This document shows positions 1 through 5,899 of a DNA stretch of 7,667 nucleotides, piece after piece (position 1 is the stretch's first letter; each line of letters starts with the position of its first letter). The stretch is from Competibacteraceae bacterium UBA2788 (GTDB lineage: Bacteria; Pseudomonadota; Gammaproteobacteria; Competibacterales; Competibacteraceae). The stretch is taken from NCBI GenBank assembly GCA_002352185.1, contig DEHY01000139.1:2638-10304 (forward strand). The letters are read 5' to 3'. Both the position numbers and the translations under genes were made by a program. The notes beneath the pieces are model-generated. The model did no database searches. It was not told the origin of the DNA and was given only the letters and a program-made list of their open reading frames with translations.

Positions 1-711
1 GTGTCGGTACACAAGGCGCGGTTGCGGATGGGCGAATATCTGGCCGAGAAAATCCTGCGGGTCTGGCCGGATCAGGATATTGACGTGGTCATCCCGATTC
101 CCGACACCAGCCGCACCGCCGCCCTGCAAATGGCCTCGATTCTGGGCATCAAGTACCGGGAAGGCTTCATCAAGAACCGCTACATCGCCCGCACCTTCAT
201 TATGCCGGGCCAGAAAACCCGCAAGAAATCGGTGCGCCAGAAGCTGAACGCCATCGATCTGGAATTCCGGGGCAAAAACGTGCTGCTGGTGGATGACTCC
301 ATCGTGCGCGGCACCACTTCGGAAGAGATTATCCGCATGGCCCGCGACGCCGGCGCCCGCAAGGTCTACTTTGCCTCCGCCGCGCCGCCGGTGCGCTATC
401 CCAACGTCTACGGGATTGATATGCCCGCCGCGCATGAACTGATCGCCCATAACCGTTCCGAGGAAGAAATCGCACGCGCCATCGGCGCCGATCATTTGAT
501 CTTCCAGGATCTGGCCGATTTGGAAGAAGCGGTGCGGCGGGGCAATGCCGCGCTCCAGCGCTTTGACGCCTCCTGCTTTACCGGCGATTATGTGACCGGC
601 GACATTGACCGGAACTATCTGGACTGTCTGGCCCGCCAGCGCACCGACGCCATTAAAAACGCCCGTGATAACGCCGACAACGCCATCATTGACCTGCATA
701 ACCACGACTGA
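1..711 (+). CDS. purF: Amidophosphoribosyltransferase (PurF), C-terminal part; 5' end outside the window
   Basis: PurF catalyses the first committed step of purine synthesis in the cytoplasm: PRPP + glutamine gives 5-phosphoribosylamine, glutamate and diphosphate. Only about 236 residues are present. They cover the phosphoribosyltransferase domain; the N-terminal Ntn glutaminase domain with its catalytic Cys lies upstream of the window. The PRPP-binding signature [14 protein letters not shown] is at residues 94-107 of this fragment. [12 protein letters not shown] (about 26-37), [13 protein letters not shown] (59-71) and [19 protein letters not shown] also match E. coli PurF as I remember it. 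The C-terminus ([10 protein letters not shown]) is of the E. coli type, with no cysteine cluster for an Fe-S centre as in the Bacillus type. The GTG at position 1 is internal to the gene, so the gene is partial rather than short. metZ follows after a short gap containing a GC-rich hairpin. The family call is very secure. Confidence 0.97.
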   Translation: MSVHKARLRMGEYLAEKILRVWPDQDIDVVIPIPDTSRTAALQMASILGIKYREGFIKNRYIARTFIMPGQKTRKKSVRQKLNAIDLEFRGKNVLLVDDSIVRGTTSEEIIRMARDAGARKVYFASAAPPVRYPNVYGIDMPAAHELIAHNRSEEEIARAIGADHLIFQDLADLEEAVRRGNAALQRFDASCFTGDYVTGDIDRNYLDCLARQRTDAIKNARDNADNAIIDLHNHD

Positions 712-716
712 GCGCG

Positions 717-737
717 GCGTCGGCCCGGCGCCGACGC
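717..737 (+). terminator. GC-rich hairpin between purF and metZ (possible attenuator or weak terminator)
   Basis: GCGTCGGC (717-724) pairs perfectly with GCCGACGC (730-737), giving an 8-bp stem around a 5-nt loop, six bases after the purF stop codon. No T-run follows, so it is not a typical intrinsic terminator. It may stabilise the purF 3' end, or reduce read-through into metZ, or have no role. The hairpin is seen directly; its function is not. Confidence 0.35.
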
Positions 738-744
738 TCCCGGT

Positions 745-1956
745 ATGGAGACACCCGCCTTGAATCCCTTTGACGATGTCGTCGAACCCGGTTTCGCCAG
801 TCTGGCGGTGCGCGCCGGCCAAACGCGCACCTGCGAGGGCGAACACGCCGAGCCGATTTTCCTCACCTCCAGCTTCGTATTCGCCAACGCCGCCGAAGCC
901 GCGACCCGCTTCAGCACCGCCACGGGCAACATCTACTCCCGGTTTACCAATCCGACCGTGCGCATGTTTCAGGAGCGGCTGGCGGCGCTGGAGGGCGGCG
1001 CATCCTGCATCGCCACCGGCTCCGGCATGGCGGCGATCCTGGCGACCTGCATGGCCTTGCTGAAGAGCGGCGATCATATCGTCTCGGCCAGCGCCGTATT
1101 CGGCACCACGATTTCCCTGTTCAACCAGTATCTGAGCAAGTTCGGCATCGCCGTCAGTTATGTGCCGCTCAGCGATCTCACGGCCTGGGAAGCGGCGATT
1201 AAGCCGGAAACCCGGCTGTTTTATCTGGAAACGCCGTCCAACCCGCTGATGGAACTGGCCGATATTCAGGCGCTGGCCGATCTCGCCCATGCTCACGATA
1301 TTTTGCTGGTGGTGGATAATTGCTTCTGCACCCCGGCGTTGCAACAACCATTCAAACTGGGCGCGGACTTGATCATCCACTCCGGCACCAAGTATCTGGA
1401 CGGCCAGGGCCGCTGCGTTGGCGGCGCGGTGGTGGGCGATCAACAACGGGTTGGCGTCGACATCTACGGTTTTCTGCGCACCGCCGGCCCCAGCCTGAGT
1501 CCGTTCAACGCCTGGATTTTCCTCAAGGGTCTGGAAACGCTGCATCTGCGGATGCGCGCCCACAGCGAATCCGCCCTGCAACTGGCGCAGTGGCTGGAAA
1601 CCCAGTCGGCGGTGGAGCGGGTCTACTATCCCGGCCTGCCCTCGCATCCGCAGCACGAACTGGCGCAACGGCAGCAAAGCGGCTTCGGCGGCATCGTTTC
1701 CTTCGAGCTGCGCGGCGGGCGGGAAGCGGCCTGGACGTTGATTGACAGCACCCGGCTCATCTCGATCACCGCCAATCTGGGCGACGCCAAATCCACCATC
1801 ACCCATCCTGCGACCACCACCCACGGTCGGCTGACCCCGCAGGAGCGCGAACGCGCCGGTATTCGCGAGGGGTTGGTGCGGATTTCGGTCGGATTGGAGG
1901 ACGTGGCGGACATGCAACGCGATCTGGAACGCGGTCTGCGCCGGTTGCATGGGTGA
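745..1956 (+). CDS. metZ: O-succinylhomoserine sulfhydrylase (MetZ), PLP-dependent
   Basis: MetZ makes homocysteine directly from O-succinylhomoserine and sulfide (direct sulfhydrylation) in cytoplasmic methionine synthesis. The 403-residue protein is full length for the Cys/Met metabolism PLP family. Visible motifs are SLAVRAGQ near the N-terminus, YSRFTNPTVRMF (64-75), the phosphate-binding GSGMAAILA (92-100), ETPSNPLMELADI (162-174), VVDNCFCTPALQQP (189-202) and HSGTKYLDGQGR, in which K216 is the expected PLP lysine. The stretches GFLRTAGPSLSPFNAW, LPSHPQHELA, QQSGFGGIVSFE and ITHPATTTHGRL closely match Pseudomonas MetZ as I remember it. The start is uncertain. ATG 745 has no Shine-Dalgarno, while an in-frame TTG at 760 lies 9 nt after GGAG (747-750) and would give 398 residues. 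A related cystathionine gamma-synthase or lyase is less likely given the MetZ-specific stretches and the purF neighbour. Its stop overlaps the next start. Confidence 0.95.
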   Translation: METPALNPFDDVVEPGFASLAVRAGQTRTCEGEHAEPIFLTSSFVFANAAEAATRFSTATGNIYSRFTNPTVRMFQERLAALEGGASCIATGSGMAAILATCMALLKSGDHIVSASAVFGTTISLFNQYLSKFGIAVSYVPLSDLTAWEAAIKPETRLFYLETPSNPLMELADIQALADLAHAHDILLVVDNCFCTPALQQPFKLGADLIIHSGTKYLDGQGRCVGGAVVGDQQRVGVDIYGFLRTAGPSLSPFNAWIFLKGLETLHLRMRAHSESALQLAQWLETQSAVERVYYPGLPSHPQHELAQRQQSGFGGIVSFELRGGREAAWTLIDSTRLISITANLGDAKSTITHPATTTHGRLTPQERERAGIREGLVRISVGLEDVADMQRDLERGLRRLHG

Positions 1957-2651
1957 TGATCAAAGCCATTACGTTCGATCTGGACGATACGTTGTGGGAT
2001 ATCTGGCCGGTGGTGGTTCGCGCCGAGCGGTTGTTGCACGACTGGCTGGCCGAGCGCTATCCGCGCATCGCTGATCGGTTCACGCCCCTGGAACTGCGGG
2101 ATTTGGCGGTTGACGTGATCGCCGCCCGCCCGGAAATCGCGCATGACCGCACCCGGTTGCGCAAGGAGGCGCTGCGGTTGGCGGCGCGGTGGTCGGGCTA
2201 TGCGGAATTTGACGTAGAAGGCGCTTTTGCCGTGTTTTTCGCCGCTCGCAATGCGGTGGAATTGTTCGAGGATGTGCGGCCCACGCTGGAGCGGCTGGCC
2301 CGGCGCTACCCGCTGGCGTCGCTGTCCAACGGCAATGCTGACGTGCGGCTGATCGGTCTGGATGATGTGTTTGCGTTTTCGCTCAACGCGATTGATGTGG
2401 GATCGGCCAAGCCGGAACCGCTGATGTTCGAGGCCGCTCGCCGCCGCTTGGGGATGCGGCCCGCTGAGATCGTCCATGTCGGCGATGACCCCGATCATGA
2501 TGTGCGGGGCGGTCGGGAGGCCGGCTTTCGCACCGTATGGGTGAACCGCATCCATCGGGAGTGGCCGGGCGGCGCGAGGGCGGATGCGGAGATTGGCAAT
2601 CTGGCGGAGTTGGAGGAGGTGCTGGCGGAGTGGGAAAGCCGCTCCGCCTGA
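1956..2651 (+). CDS. HAD-family hydrolase, YigB-like (probable FMN / riboflavin-pathway phosphatase)
   Basis: This 231-residue protein is a phosphatase of the haloacid dehalogenase superfamily. Motif I is FDLDDTLWD, with nucleophile D8 and acid D10. Motif II is SLSNGN with S124, motif III is K152 in GSAKPEP, and motif IV is HVGDDPDHD with D177, D178 and D182. An alpha-helical C1 cap lies between motifs I and II (about 15-105). The length, the segment ITFDLDDTLWDIWPVVVRAE, ARPEIAHDRTRLR and ASLSNGNADVRLIGLDDVF resemble E. coli YigB. That enzyme dephosphorylates FMN and 5-amino-6-(5-phosphoribitylamino)uracil. HAD enzymes are promiscuous, so the substrate here is an inference. I chose ATG 1956, whose A is the last base of the metZ stop; GTG 1953 is an alternative one codon longer. 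There is no clear Shine-Dalgarno, so translation is probably coupled to metZ. The gene ends 8 bp before the stop of the convergent SDR. Confidence 0.88.
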   Translation: MIKAITFDLDDTLWDIWPVVVRAERLLHDWLAERYPRIADRFTPLELRDLAVDVIAARPEIAHDRTRLRKEALRLAARWSGYAEFDVEGAFAVFFAARNAVELFEDVRPTLERLARRYPLASLSNGNADVRLIGLDDVFAFSLNAIDVGSAKPEPLMFEAARRRLGMRPAEIVHVGDDPDHDVRGGREAGFRTVWVNRIHREWPGGARADAEIGNLAELEEVLAEWESRSA

Positions 2652-2659
2652 ACCGGCGG
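2644..2659. terminator. Small GC hairpin at the convergent gene junction (weak candidate)
   Basis: CCGCC (2644-2648) pairs with GGCGG (2655-2659) around a 6-nt loop. The loop holds the last bases of the HAD stop codon, and the hairpin abuts the stop codon of the opposite-strand SDR. The structure is the same on both strands, so it could serve both transcripts. It has no T-run on either side and only 5 bp, so termination here is speculative. Confidence 0.2.
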
Positions 2660-3397
2660 CTACCAGGGAATCGGCTGACCGTCGCGGAAGAAGCCGCCGT
2701 TCGGCCCGTCATCCGGCAGCATGGCGGCCCAGACAATGCCGGACGCGCCCTGTTCCACGCTGCGTTCGGCGTTGGGCCCGCCGATGTCGGTGCGCACCCA
2801 GCCAGGGCAAACCGAGTTGACCAGGATGTTATAGCCCTGGGTTTCCGCCGCCAGAATCCGGGTCAGCGCATTCAGGGCGGTCTTGGAAATCCGGTAGGCG
2901 GGTGATCGGCCTTCCATCTCGCTCAACTGGCCCATGCCGCTGGAGACGTTGACGATGCGGCCATAGCGCTGCTGTTTCATCAGCGGCGCCAGTTCCTGCA
3001 CCAGCAACAGCGGGCCATACAGATTGGTTTTCAGCGTCGCCGTCAACGTATCCAGGCTGGTAGCGAACACGCTGGCGACGCCGGTGTCCTCGGTGCCGTG
3101 ACGGTCGAGAAAGACGCCGGCGTTGTTGACCAGAATATCCACTCGGCCACAGTGGCTGTGAATGAAGGCGCCCAAATCGGCCACGCTGCTTTCCGAAACC
3201 ACATCCAGCGGCTGGAACAGGACATCCAGCCCCTCAGCCAGCAGTTTCTCCAGCGCCATCCCGCCCTTGCCGGGGTTGCGGCTGGTGAGGATTACCCGGA
3301 GGTCGCGCTGGGCGAGTTGCCGAGCCGTTTCCAGCCCCAATCCACGGTTGGCGCCCGTGACCACTGCTACCGGTTTGCTGCTCTTTCCGCTCGACAT
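2660..3397 (-). CDS. SDR-family oxidoreductase, carbonyl-reductase-like, NADP(H)-type
   Basis: This is a complete 245-residue classical short-chain dehydrogenase/reductase. The Rossmann cofactor motif TGANRGLG is at 14-21, a basic residue after beta-2 (TSRNPGKG) suggests NADP(H), and NNAG is at 91-94. The catalytic set is N125, S152/S153 in NVSSG, and Y168-x3-K172 (YRISK). The PGWVRTDIGG segment and the ending DGPNGGFFRDGQPIPW resemble the carbonyl reductase / menthol dehydrogenase-like branch. It probably reduces a carbonyl in a small soluble molecule, but the substrate is unknown. The start is well supported: ATG 3397 has GGAAGGAG (3412-3405 on this strand) with 7-nt spacing. The frame is open further upstream to 3652, but that part reads through a repeat and lacks a ribosome site. 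The gene appears to be its own transcription unit, convergent with the HAD gene. Confidence 0.92.
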   Translation of the reverse strand: MSSGKSSKPVAVVTGANRGLGLETARQLAQRDLRVILTSRNPGKGGMALEKLLAEGLDVLFQPLDVVSESSVADLGAFIHSHCGRVDILVNNAGVFLDRHGTEDTGVASVFATSLDTLTATLKTNLYGPLLLVQELAPLMKQQRYGRIVNVSSGMGQLSEMEGRSPAYRISKTALNALTRILAAETQGYNILVNSVCPGWVRTDIGGPNAERSVEQGASGIVWAAMLPDDGPNGGFFRDGQPIPW

Positions 3398-3404
3398 GAT
3401 CTTG

Positions 3405-3412
3405 CTCCTTCC
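3405..3412 (-). promoter_or_regulatory. Strong Shine-Dalgarno that fixes the SDR start
   Basis: On the minus strand GGAAGGAG lies 7 nt before ATG 3397. It decides the start in favour of the 245-residue protein over longer in-frame alternatives that begin at 3418 or 3652. Confidence 0.85.
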
Positions 3413-3453
3413 GGCCATGGCTGCCGTCGTCGCCCCGACCTCAGTGATTACGC

Positions 3454-3475
3454 CGTGTGTTGTTGTATTCACACG
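3454..3475. repeat. Inverted repeat upstream of the SDR gene, possible operator
   Basis: CGTGTG (3454-3459) and CACACG (3470-3475) form a perfect 6-bp inverted repeat with a 10-bp spacer, 57 bp upstream of the SDR start. GCCGTGTG at 3452-3459 is also repeated directly at 3516-3523. Symmetry of this size could bind a dimeric repressor, for example of the TetR type, but no regulator gene is in the window and short repeats also arise by chance. Function is inference only. Confidence 0.35.
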
Positions 3476-3527
3476 AAATAGTAGCAGCATCGCGGCCACA
3501 ACAAAATAAAACCCTGCCGTGTGATTG

Positions 3528-3538
3528 AATATATAGCA
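3528..3538 (-). promoter_or_regulatory. Possible extended -10 promoter element for the SDR gene
   Basis: The minus strand reads TGCTATATATT across 3538-3528, an AT-rich island in otherwise GC-rich DNA. It resembles an extended -10 (TGn followed by a TATATT-like hexamer). I see no good -35 at the expected distance. A transcript starting near 3521 would have a leader of about 120 nt that contains the inverted repeat at 3454-3475. A weaker alternative is TACTAT at 3483-3478. Confidence 0.3.
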
Positions 3539-3560
3539 ATCCTGTTTGAGGGGTGGGAAC

Positions 3561-3612
3561 GTGGCACGGGCTTCCAGCCCGCGAACGAACACGGGCTGGA
3601 AGCCCGTGCCAC
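3561..3612. repeat. Perfect 21-bp inverted repeat, REP-like palindromic element
   Basis: The left arm (3561-3581, beginning GTGGCACGGGCTTCC) is the exact reverse complement of the right arm (3592-3612, ending GAAGCCCGTGCCAC), with a 10-nt loop at 3582-3591. Each arm is itself nearly palindromic: CGGGCT, TCC, AGCCCG. The unit can therefore fold as one long hairpin or as two small ones. I recall this kind of sequence as a dispersed intergenic repeat in several bacterial genomes, where it is often mistranslated as a GTGFQPV-type peptide, as happens here in the frame upstream of the SDR. It lies 37 bp past the stop of the DUF3047 gene and could protect or end that transcript, but no T-run follows on either strand. 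Dispersal in this genome cannot be seen from one copy. Confidence 0.8.
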
Positions 3613-3648
3613 AAATCAGAAAGGGGTCAGAATTTTCTCTGTCAGGAA

Positions 3649-4296
3649 TCATCGCGCCGTGAAATAAATATCTCCGTACCAGGCCGCAGCGCTTTGGCCG
3701 CTATTGTCGGTATCAGTCATTAGCGCAACCGCGTCAATTTGATGAAGGTCCTCGCCAAACAGTTGCCGGAAATCGGCGCGGATGTTGCGCTTCTCGCTCA
3801 CCCAGCCGCCTGCGTCTTTCATGCCTGAACGCAACGCCATCATCCGGGCGTTGCCGGTAAATGCATTGTTCCAGGTGGCGCCCACCGCCTGATTGCTGGA
3901 CCAGACATAGATCAGCGAGCGCGTTTTCCAAAACGCCGCGCCGCCCGACGCCACCACGTAAACCCGCGCTGGATAGTCGTCGCCCGCCTTGCTGCGCTCA
4001 TCCACGCCGTTTAGCACCTTGTCCACCCGCCACGACCAGTTGAGCCAGGGGGTGCGGTTCAAATCCACCTGAATTTCCCGATAAAGCCCTGAAGCCGCGC
4101 CCTGACTGTCGGCGAACAGTGCGCGCCGACCGTCCTGCTCCATCAGGCGATAGCGGGTTTCGCCCTGAAAGGCTTTGGATTGCCACTCGTTCAGGTCGCC
4201 GGCGGAAAACCGCCCGATTATCAATTCCTCGTTAGCTGCACCCGCCCAGGTCGAAATCGCCAGCAGCGCTGCGCCCAGCATGATTTTGAATCTCAT
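3649..4296 (-). CDS. Secreted DUF3047 domain protein
   Basis: The 215-residue protein begins with a clear Sec signal peptide: MRFK, a hydrophobic stretch, then cleavage near AGA/AN at about residue 20. The mature protein of about 195 residues is therefore periplasmic or exported. The body matches the DUF3047 family as I remember it: IGRFSAGDLNEW near the mature N-terminus, LNWSWRVD (85-92), the conserved VDERSKAGDDYPARVYVV (98-115), then RSLIYVWSS and a C-terminal DAVALMTDTDNSGQSAAAWYGDIYF. The latter resembles a carbohydrate-binding-like beta-sandwich ending. No enzymatic role is established that I know of. The start ATG 4296 has AGGAGG a few bases upstream and overlaps the stop of the upstream lipoprotein gene by 4 bp (ATGA). 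The two are almost certainly co-transcribed and translationally coupled. The frame extends to 4434, but that part overlaps the lipoprotein gene and would hide the signal peptide. Confidence 0.88.
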   Translation of the reverse strand: MRFKIMLGAALLAISTWAGAANEELIIGRFSAGDLNEWQSKAFQGETRYRLMEQDGRRALFADSQGAASGLYREIQVDLNRTPWLNWSWRVDKVLNGVDERSKAGDDYPARVYVVASGGAAFWKTRSLIYVWSSNQAVGATWNNAFTGNARMMALRSGMKDAGGWVSEKRNIRADFRQLFGEDLHQIDAVALMTDTDNSGQSAAAWYGDIYFTAR

Positions 4297-5768
4297 CGTT
4301 CCTCCTGCGCCGGTTGAAACAGCCGATCCAGCAAATCCGCATCGTCGAAATGCCGTCGGCCCACAAAAGCTATCGCATGGCGTCCCCGCTCGCGCATCGC
4401 GCCGGGCGAGGCCACGCCCATCGGCCATAACCACCAGCGCTCGGCCCGTTCGCTTCCGGCTACCAACCCGTCCGGCCCGAACAGGCTGCGCGCCGCGCCG
4501 TTCTCCACCGGAACGGTATACAGCGCCATGTAATCGCGCTCGTCCAGCGCTATCGTCCGGCCCGGACGGTCGGCATAAACCCGCTGCACGGAGTGGCTAC
4601 CAGAGGACAGCCGCAGGATCAGCCGTTCGCCATGGCCGAGAGCAGGCGCCGGTTGCGGCGCCAGCGGCGGTTCGGCCCATTGCGCCGTTTCCGGTCGCAG
4701 TCGCAGCGCCGGGCCGGGAAAAAGCTGGTGATAGCAGCCGCAGGCGTGGATGCTGTCGTAGAGCAGCGCCTGGCCCGACCGATGATCCAGCGTCACCCGC
4801 CATAAAACGCCATCCAGCGGCCCACCCAGCAGATCGAACGCGCCGATTCGTGGCCGGGCGGCGAACCAGATGAGGTAGTTGAGTTGCAGCAGCGGATTGC
4901 CCCGCCAGCGGGCGTAAGAGACATAGCGATAAACCGCCGGTTCGGCGGGATTAACTGTCGGGAGGCCATCCGCCCGCCAGTAGGGCGCGCCGGGCCGGTC
5001 GGCGTCGGTAGCGACATCTATTTCCCAGAGGGGAGCATGGGCGGCGAACAGCGCTTCAAGCTGGGCGGGCGTGGGTTCGGGAATACCGAGCGCGTCGCGG
5101 GGAATATCTGTCAGGTTCACCGGAACCGGCGACGCCGTATCCGGCCCAAACCGGCGCAATTCGCCCCGCACCGGCAGCGCCGCCAGCGGCTGGGCGAACA
5201 GTGCGCGGGTTTCCTGCTGAAAGCGGTCAATGCCGAAATCCACCGGCAGCGCCGTCAGTGGATACAGCCCCAGCACCTGATTTACCGTGTCGTAATCGTC
5301 CGCAACCTGCGCCCGCTGCCGGATTAAGGCCAACCGTCCGCTATCGGCCCGATCAGCGGCTTGCAGCGTAGCGGCGCAGCGCTCCAGAACGGCGGGAACC
5401 TCGCTGGCGGGCGCATGACGGCGCTTGAGCGCAGTCCGAACCGGGTCCGACAGTGAGTTCCATTCCAGCCGCCGCGCTTCCCGATCCAAGGCATTCAGGC
5501 GCGTCAGCCAGGCCGCAATTTCAGCGGGACTCAGCGCTTGTTCGCGGTAACTGCTTAGGAATCGCTCGACCCGCAGATAGGGAAAACCAGGAATCCGGGC
5601 TGGCGAAGAGGGCATTGTGCCCTGCTCGACCACCGCCGTATCCAGCGCGGCGTATAACTCCAGACAAGAGGCGGCGACGGGATTATTGGGCGGTTGAGGC
5701 GGATTTACGGCGCACGCAGCAAGCAGGATCGCCCACGGCAAAATCGTCAGATCGCGTCTCAGTTCCAT
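4293..5768 (-). CDS. Uncharacterised outer-membrane-type lipoprotein
   Basis: I do not recognise a named family for this 491-residue protein. The N-terminus is a lipoprotein signal: MELRRD, a hydrophobic run, then the lipobox LAAC with C19 as lipidation site. Ala at +2 favours outer-membrane sorting. A proline-rich linker (NPPQPPNNP) follows, then a helical, charged region (about 35-190). The C-terminal half is richer in beta-type sequence, with a tryptophan/tyrosine-rich core YLIWFAARPRIGAFDLLGGPL (about 298-318), then LLYDSIHACGCYHQLFP, containing an H341-x-C343-x-C345-x-H347 arrangement that could bind metal or form a disulfide. Only this motif and C19 are striking cysteines. I chose ATG 5768, with AGAGGT about 8 nt upstream, over GTG 5777, which sits on that site. 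It overlaps the DUF3047 gene by 4 bp, so the two exported proteins probably act together at the envelope. Confidence 0.8.
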   Translation of the reverse strand: MELRRDLTILPWAILLAACAVNPPQPPNNPVAASCLELYAALDTAVVEQGTMPSSPARIPGFPYLRVERFLSSYREQALSPAEIAAWLTRLNALDREARRLEWNSLSDPVRTALKRRHAPASEVPAVLERCAATLQAADRADSGRLALIRQRAQVADDYDTVNQVLGLYPLTALPVDFGIDRFQQETRALFAQPLAALPVRGELRRFGPDTASPVPVNLTDIPRDALGIPEPTPAQLEALFAAHAPLWEIDVATDADRPGAPYWRADGLPTVNPAEPAVYRYVSYARWRGNPLLQLNYLIWFAARPRIGAFDLLGGPLDGVLWRVTLDHRSGQALLYDSIHACGCYHQLFPGPALRLRPETAQWAEPPLAPQPAPALGHGERLILRLSSGSHSVQRVYADRPGRTIALDERDYMALYTVPVENGAARSLFGPDGLVAGSERAERWWLWPMGVASPGAMRERGRHAIAFVGRRHFDDADLLDRLFQPAQEER

Positions 5769-5899
5769 CTCGCGCACCTCTATATTTCAGGGCCTGCTGT
5801 CAGGGACTCCGCGCCAGACCGGGCGTTCCCCGGCGCGATTTCACCGACCCGGCGCGGGCACCCGCTATAATCGCGGCATTTCCAACTGGGAGAGGAGCC
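5769..5899. other. Divergent intergenic region
   Basis: These 131 bp separate the minus-strand lipoprotein operon from the plus-strand glycosyltransferase operon. The plus-strand TATAAT box is at 5866-5871. The 9-mer CCCGGCGCG occurs twice (5829-5837 and 5848-5856), 19 bp apart, just upstream of that box. I see no convincing minus-strand promoter. TATAGA near 5780 overlaps the lipoprotein ribosome site and is too close to the start. Confidence 0.6.
5866..5871 (+). promoter_or_regulatory. -10 box (TATAAT) of the glycosyltransferase operon promoter
   Basis: A perfect TATAAT lies 29 bp before the glycosyltransferase start, in the context CGCTATAATCGCGG that is common at gammaproteobacterial sigma-70 promoters. 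Transcription would begin near 5878, leaving a short leader of about 20 nt that holds the ribosome site. The -35 is poor: TTTCAC or TTCACC around 5839-5845, with overlong spacing. The promoter may therefore be weak or activator-dependent. Confidence 0.6.

Larger units (their letters stand above)
3398..3648. other. Intergenic region between the SDR and DUF3047 genes
   Basis: This 251-bp stretch is the longest gap in the window and has no credible gene. It contains the SDR ribosome site, the small inverted repeat at 3454-3475, an AT-rich patch around 3500-3540, the large inverted repeat at 3561-3612, and an AGAAA...TTTCT imperfect palindrome at 3618-3638 around the string AGGGGTCAGAA. The last string recalls GGGGTCAGA-type repeats that I associate with REP/transposase remnants in gammaproteobacteria. 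That link rests on memory and is weak. Confidence 0.6.

Noticed and set aside
1..3. GTG at the first base as the start of a short phosphoribosyltransferase
   Set aside because: The sequence aligns with the middle of PurF from its first residues; the glutaminase half is simply outside the window.
712..759. SAM-responsive riboswitch ahead of metZ
   Set aside because: The gap is under 50 nt and contains only one simple hairpin, too small for the known SAM riboswitch folds.
1626..2555. Long minus-strand open frame (309 residues) across metZ and the HAD gene
   Set aside because: It is antisense to two well-supported genes, its translation is low-complexity Arg/Pro/His-rich, and it has no recognisable domain; typical of GC-rich shadow frames.
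3561..3612. Calling the long inverted repeat a Rho-independent terminator
   Set aside because: No T-run follows the stem on either strand; a REP-like repeat is the better description.
3398..3652. Upstream extension of the SDR protein by 85 residues
   Set aside because: It reads through the palindromic repeat (GTGFQPV-type peptide) and the probable promoter region, and the strong Shine-Dalgarno at 3405-3412 points to ATG 3397.
4297..4434. Upstream extension of the DUF3047 protein
   Set aside because: It overlaps the lipoprotein gene in another frame and would bury the clear signal peptide; ATG 4296 has a good ribosome site and an ATGA overlap.
4175..4873. Plus-strand open frame antisense to the lipoprotein and DUF3047 genes
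   Set aside because: Its composition is Pro/Arg/Ala-rich without motifs, and both opposing genes have export signals and ribosome sites.
5453..5899. 149-residue N-terminal extension of the glycosyltransferase
   Set aside because: It is antisense to the lipoprotein N-terminus and spans the TATAAT box and ribosome site; the GT-B fold starts exactly at ATG 5900.
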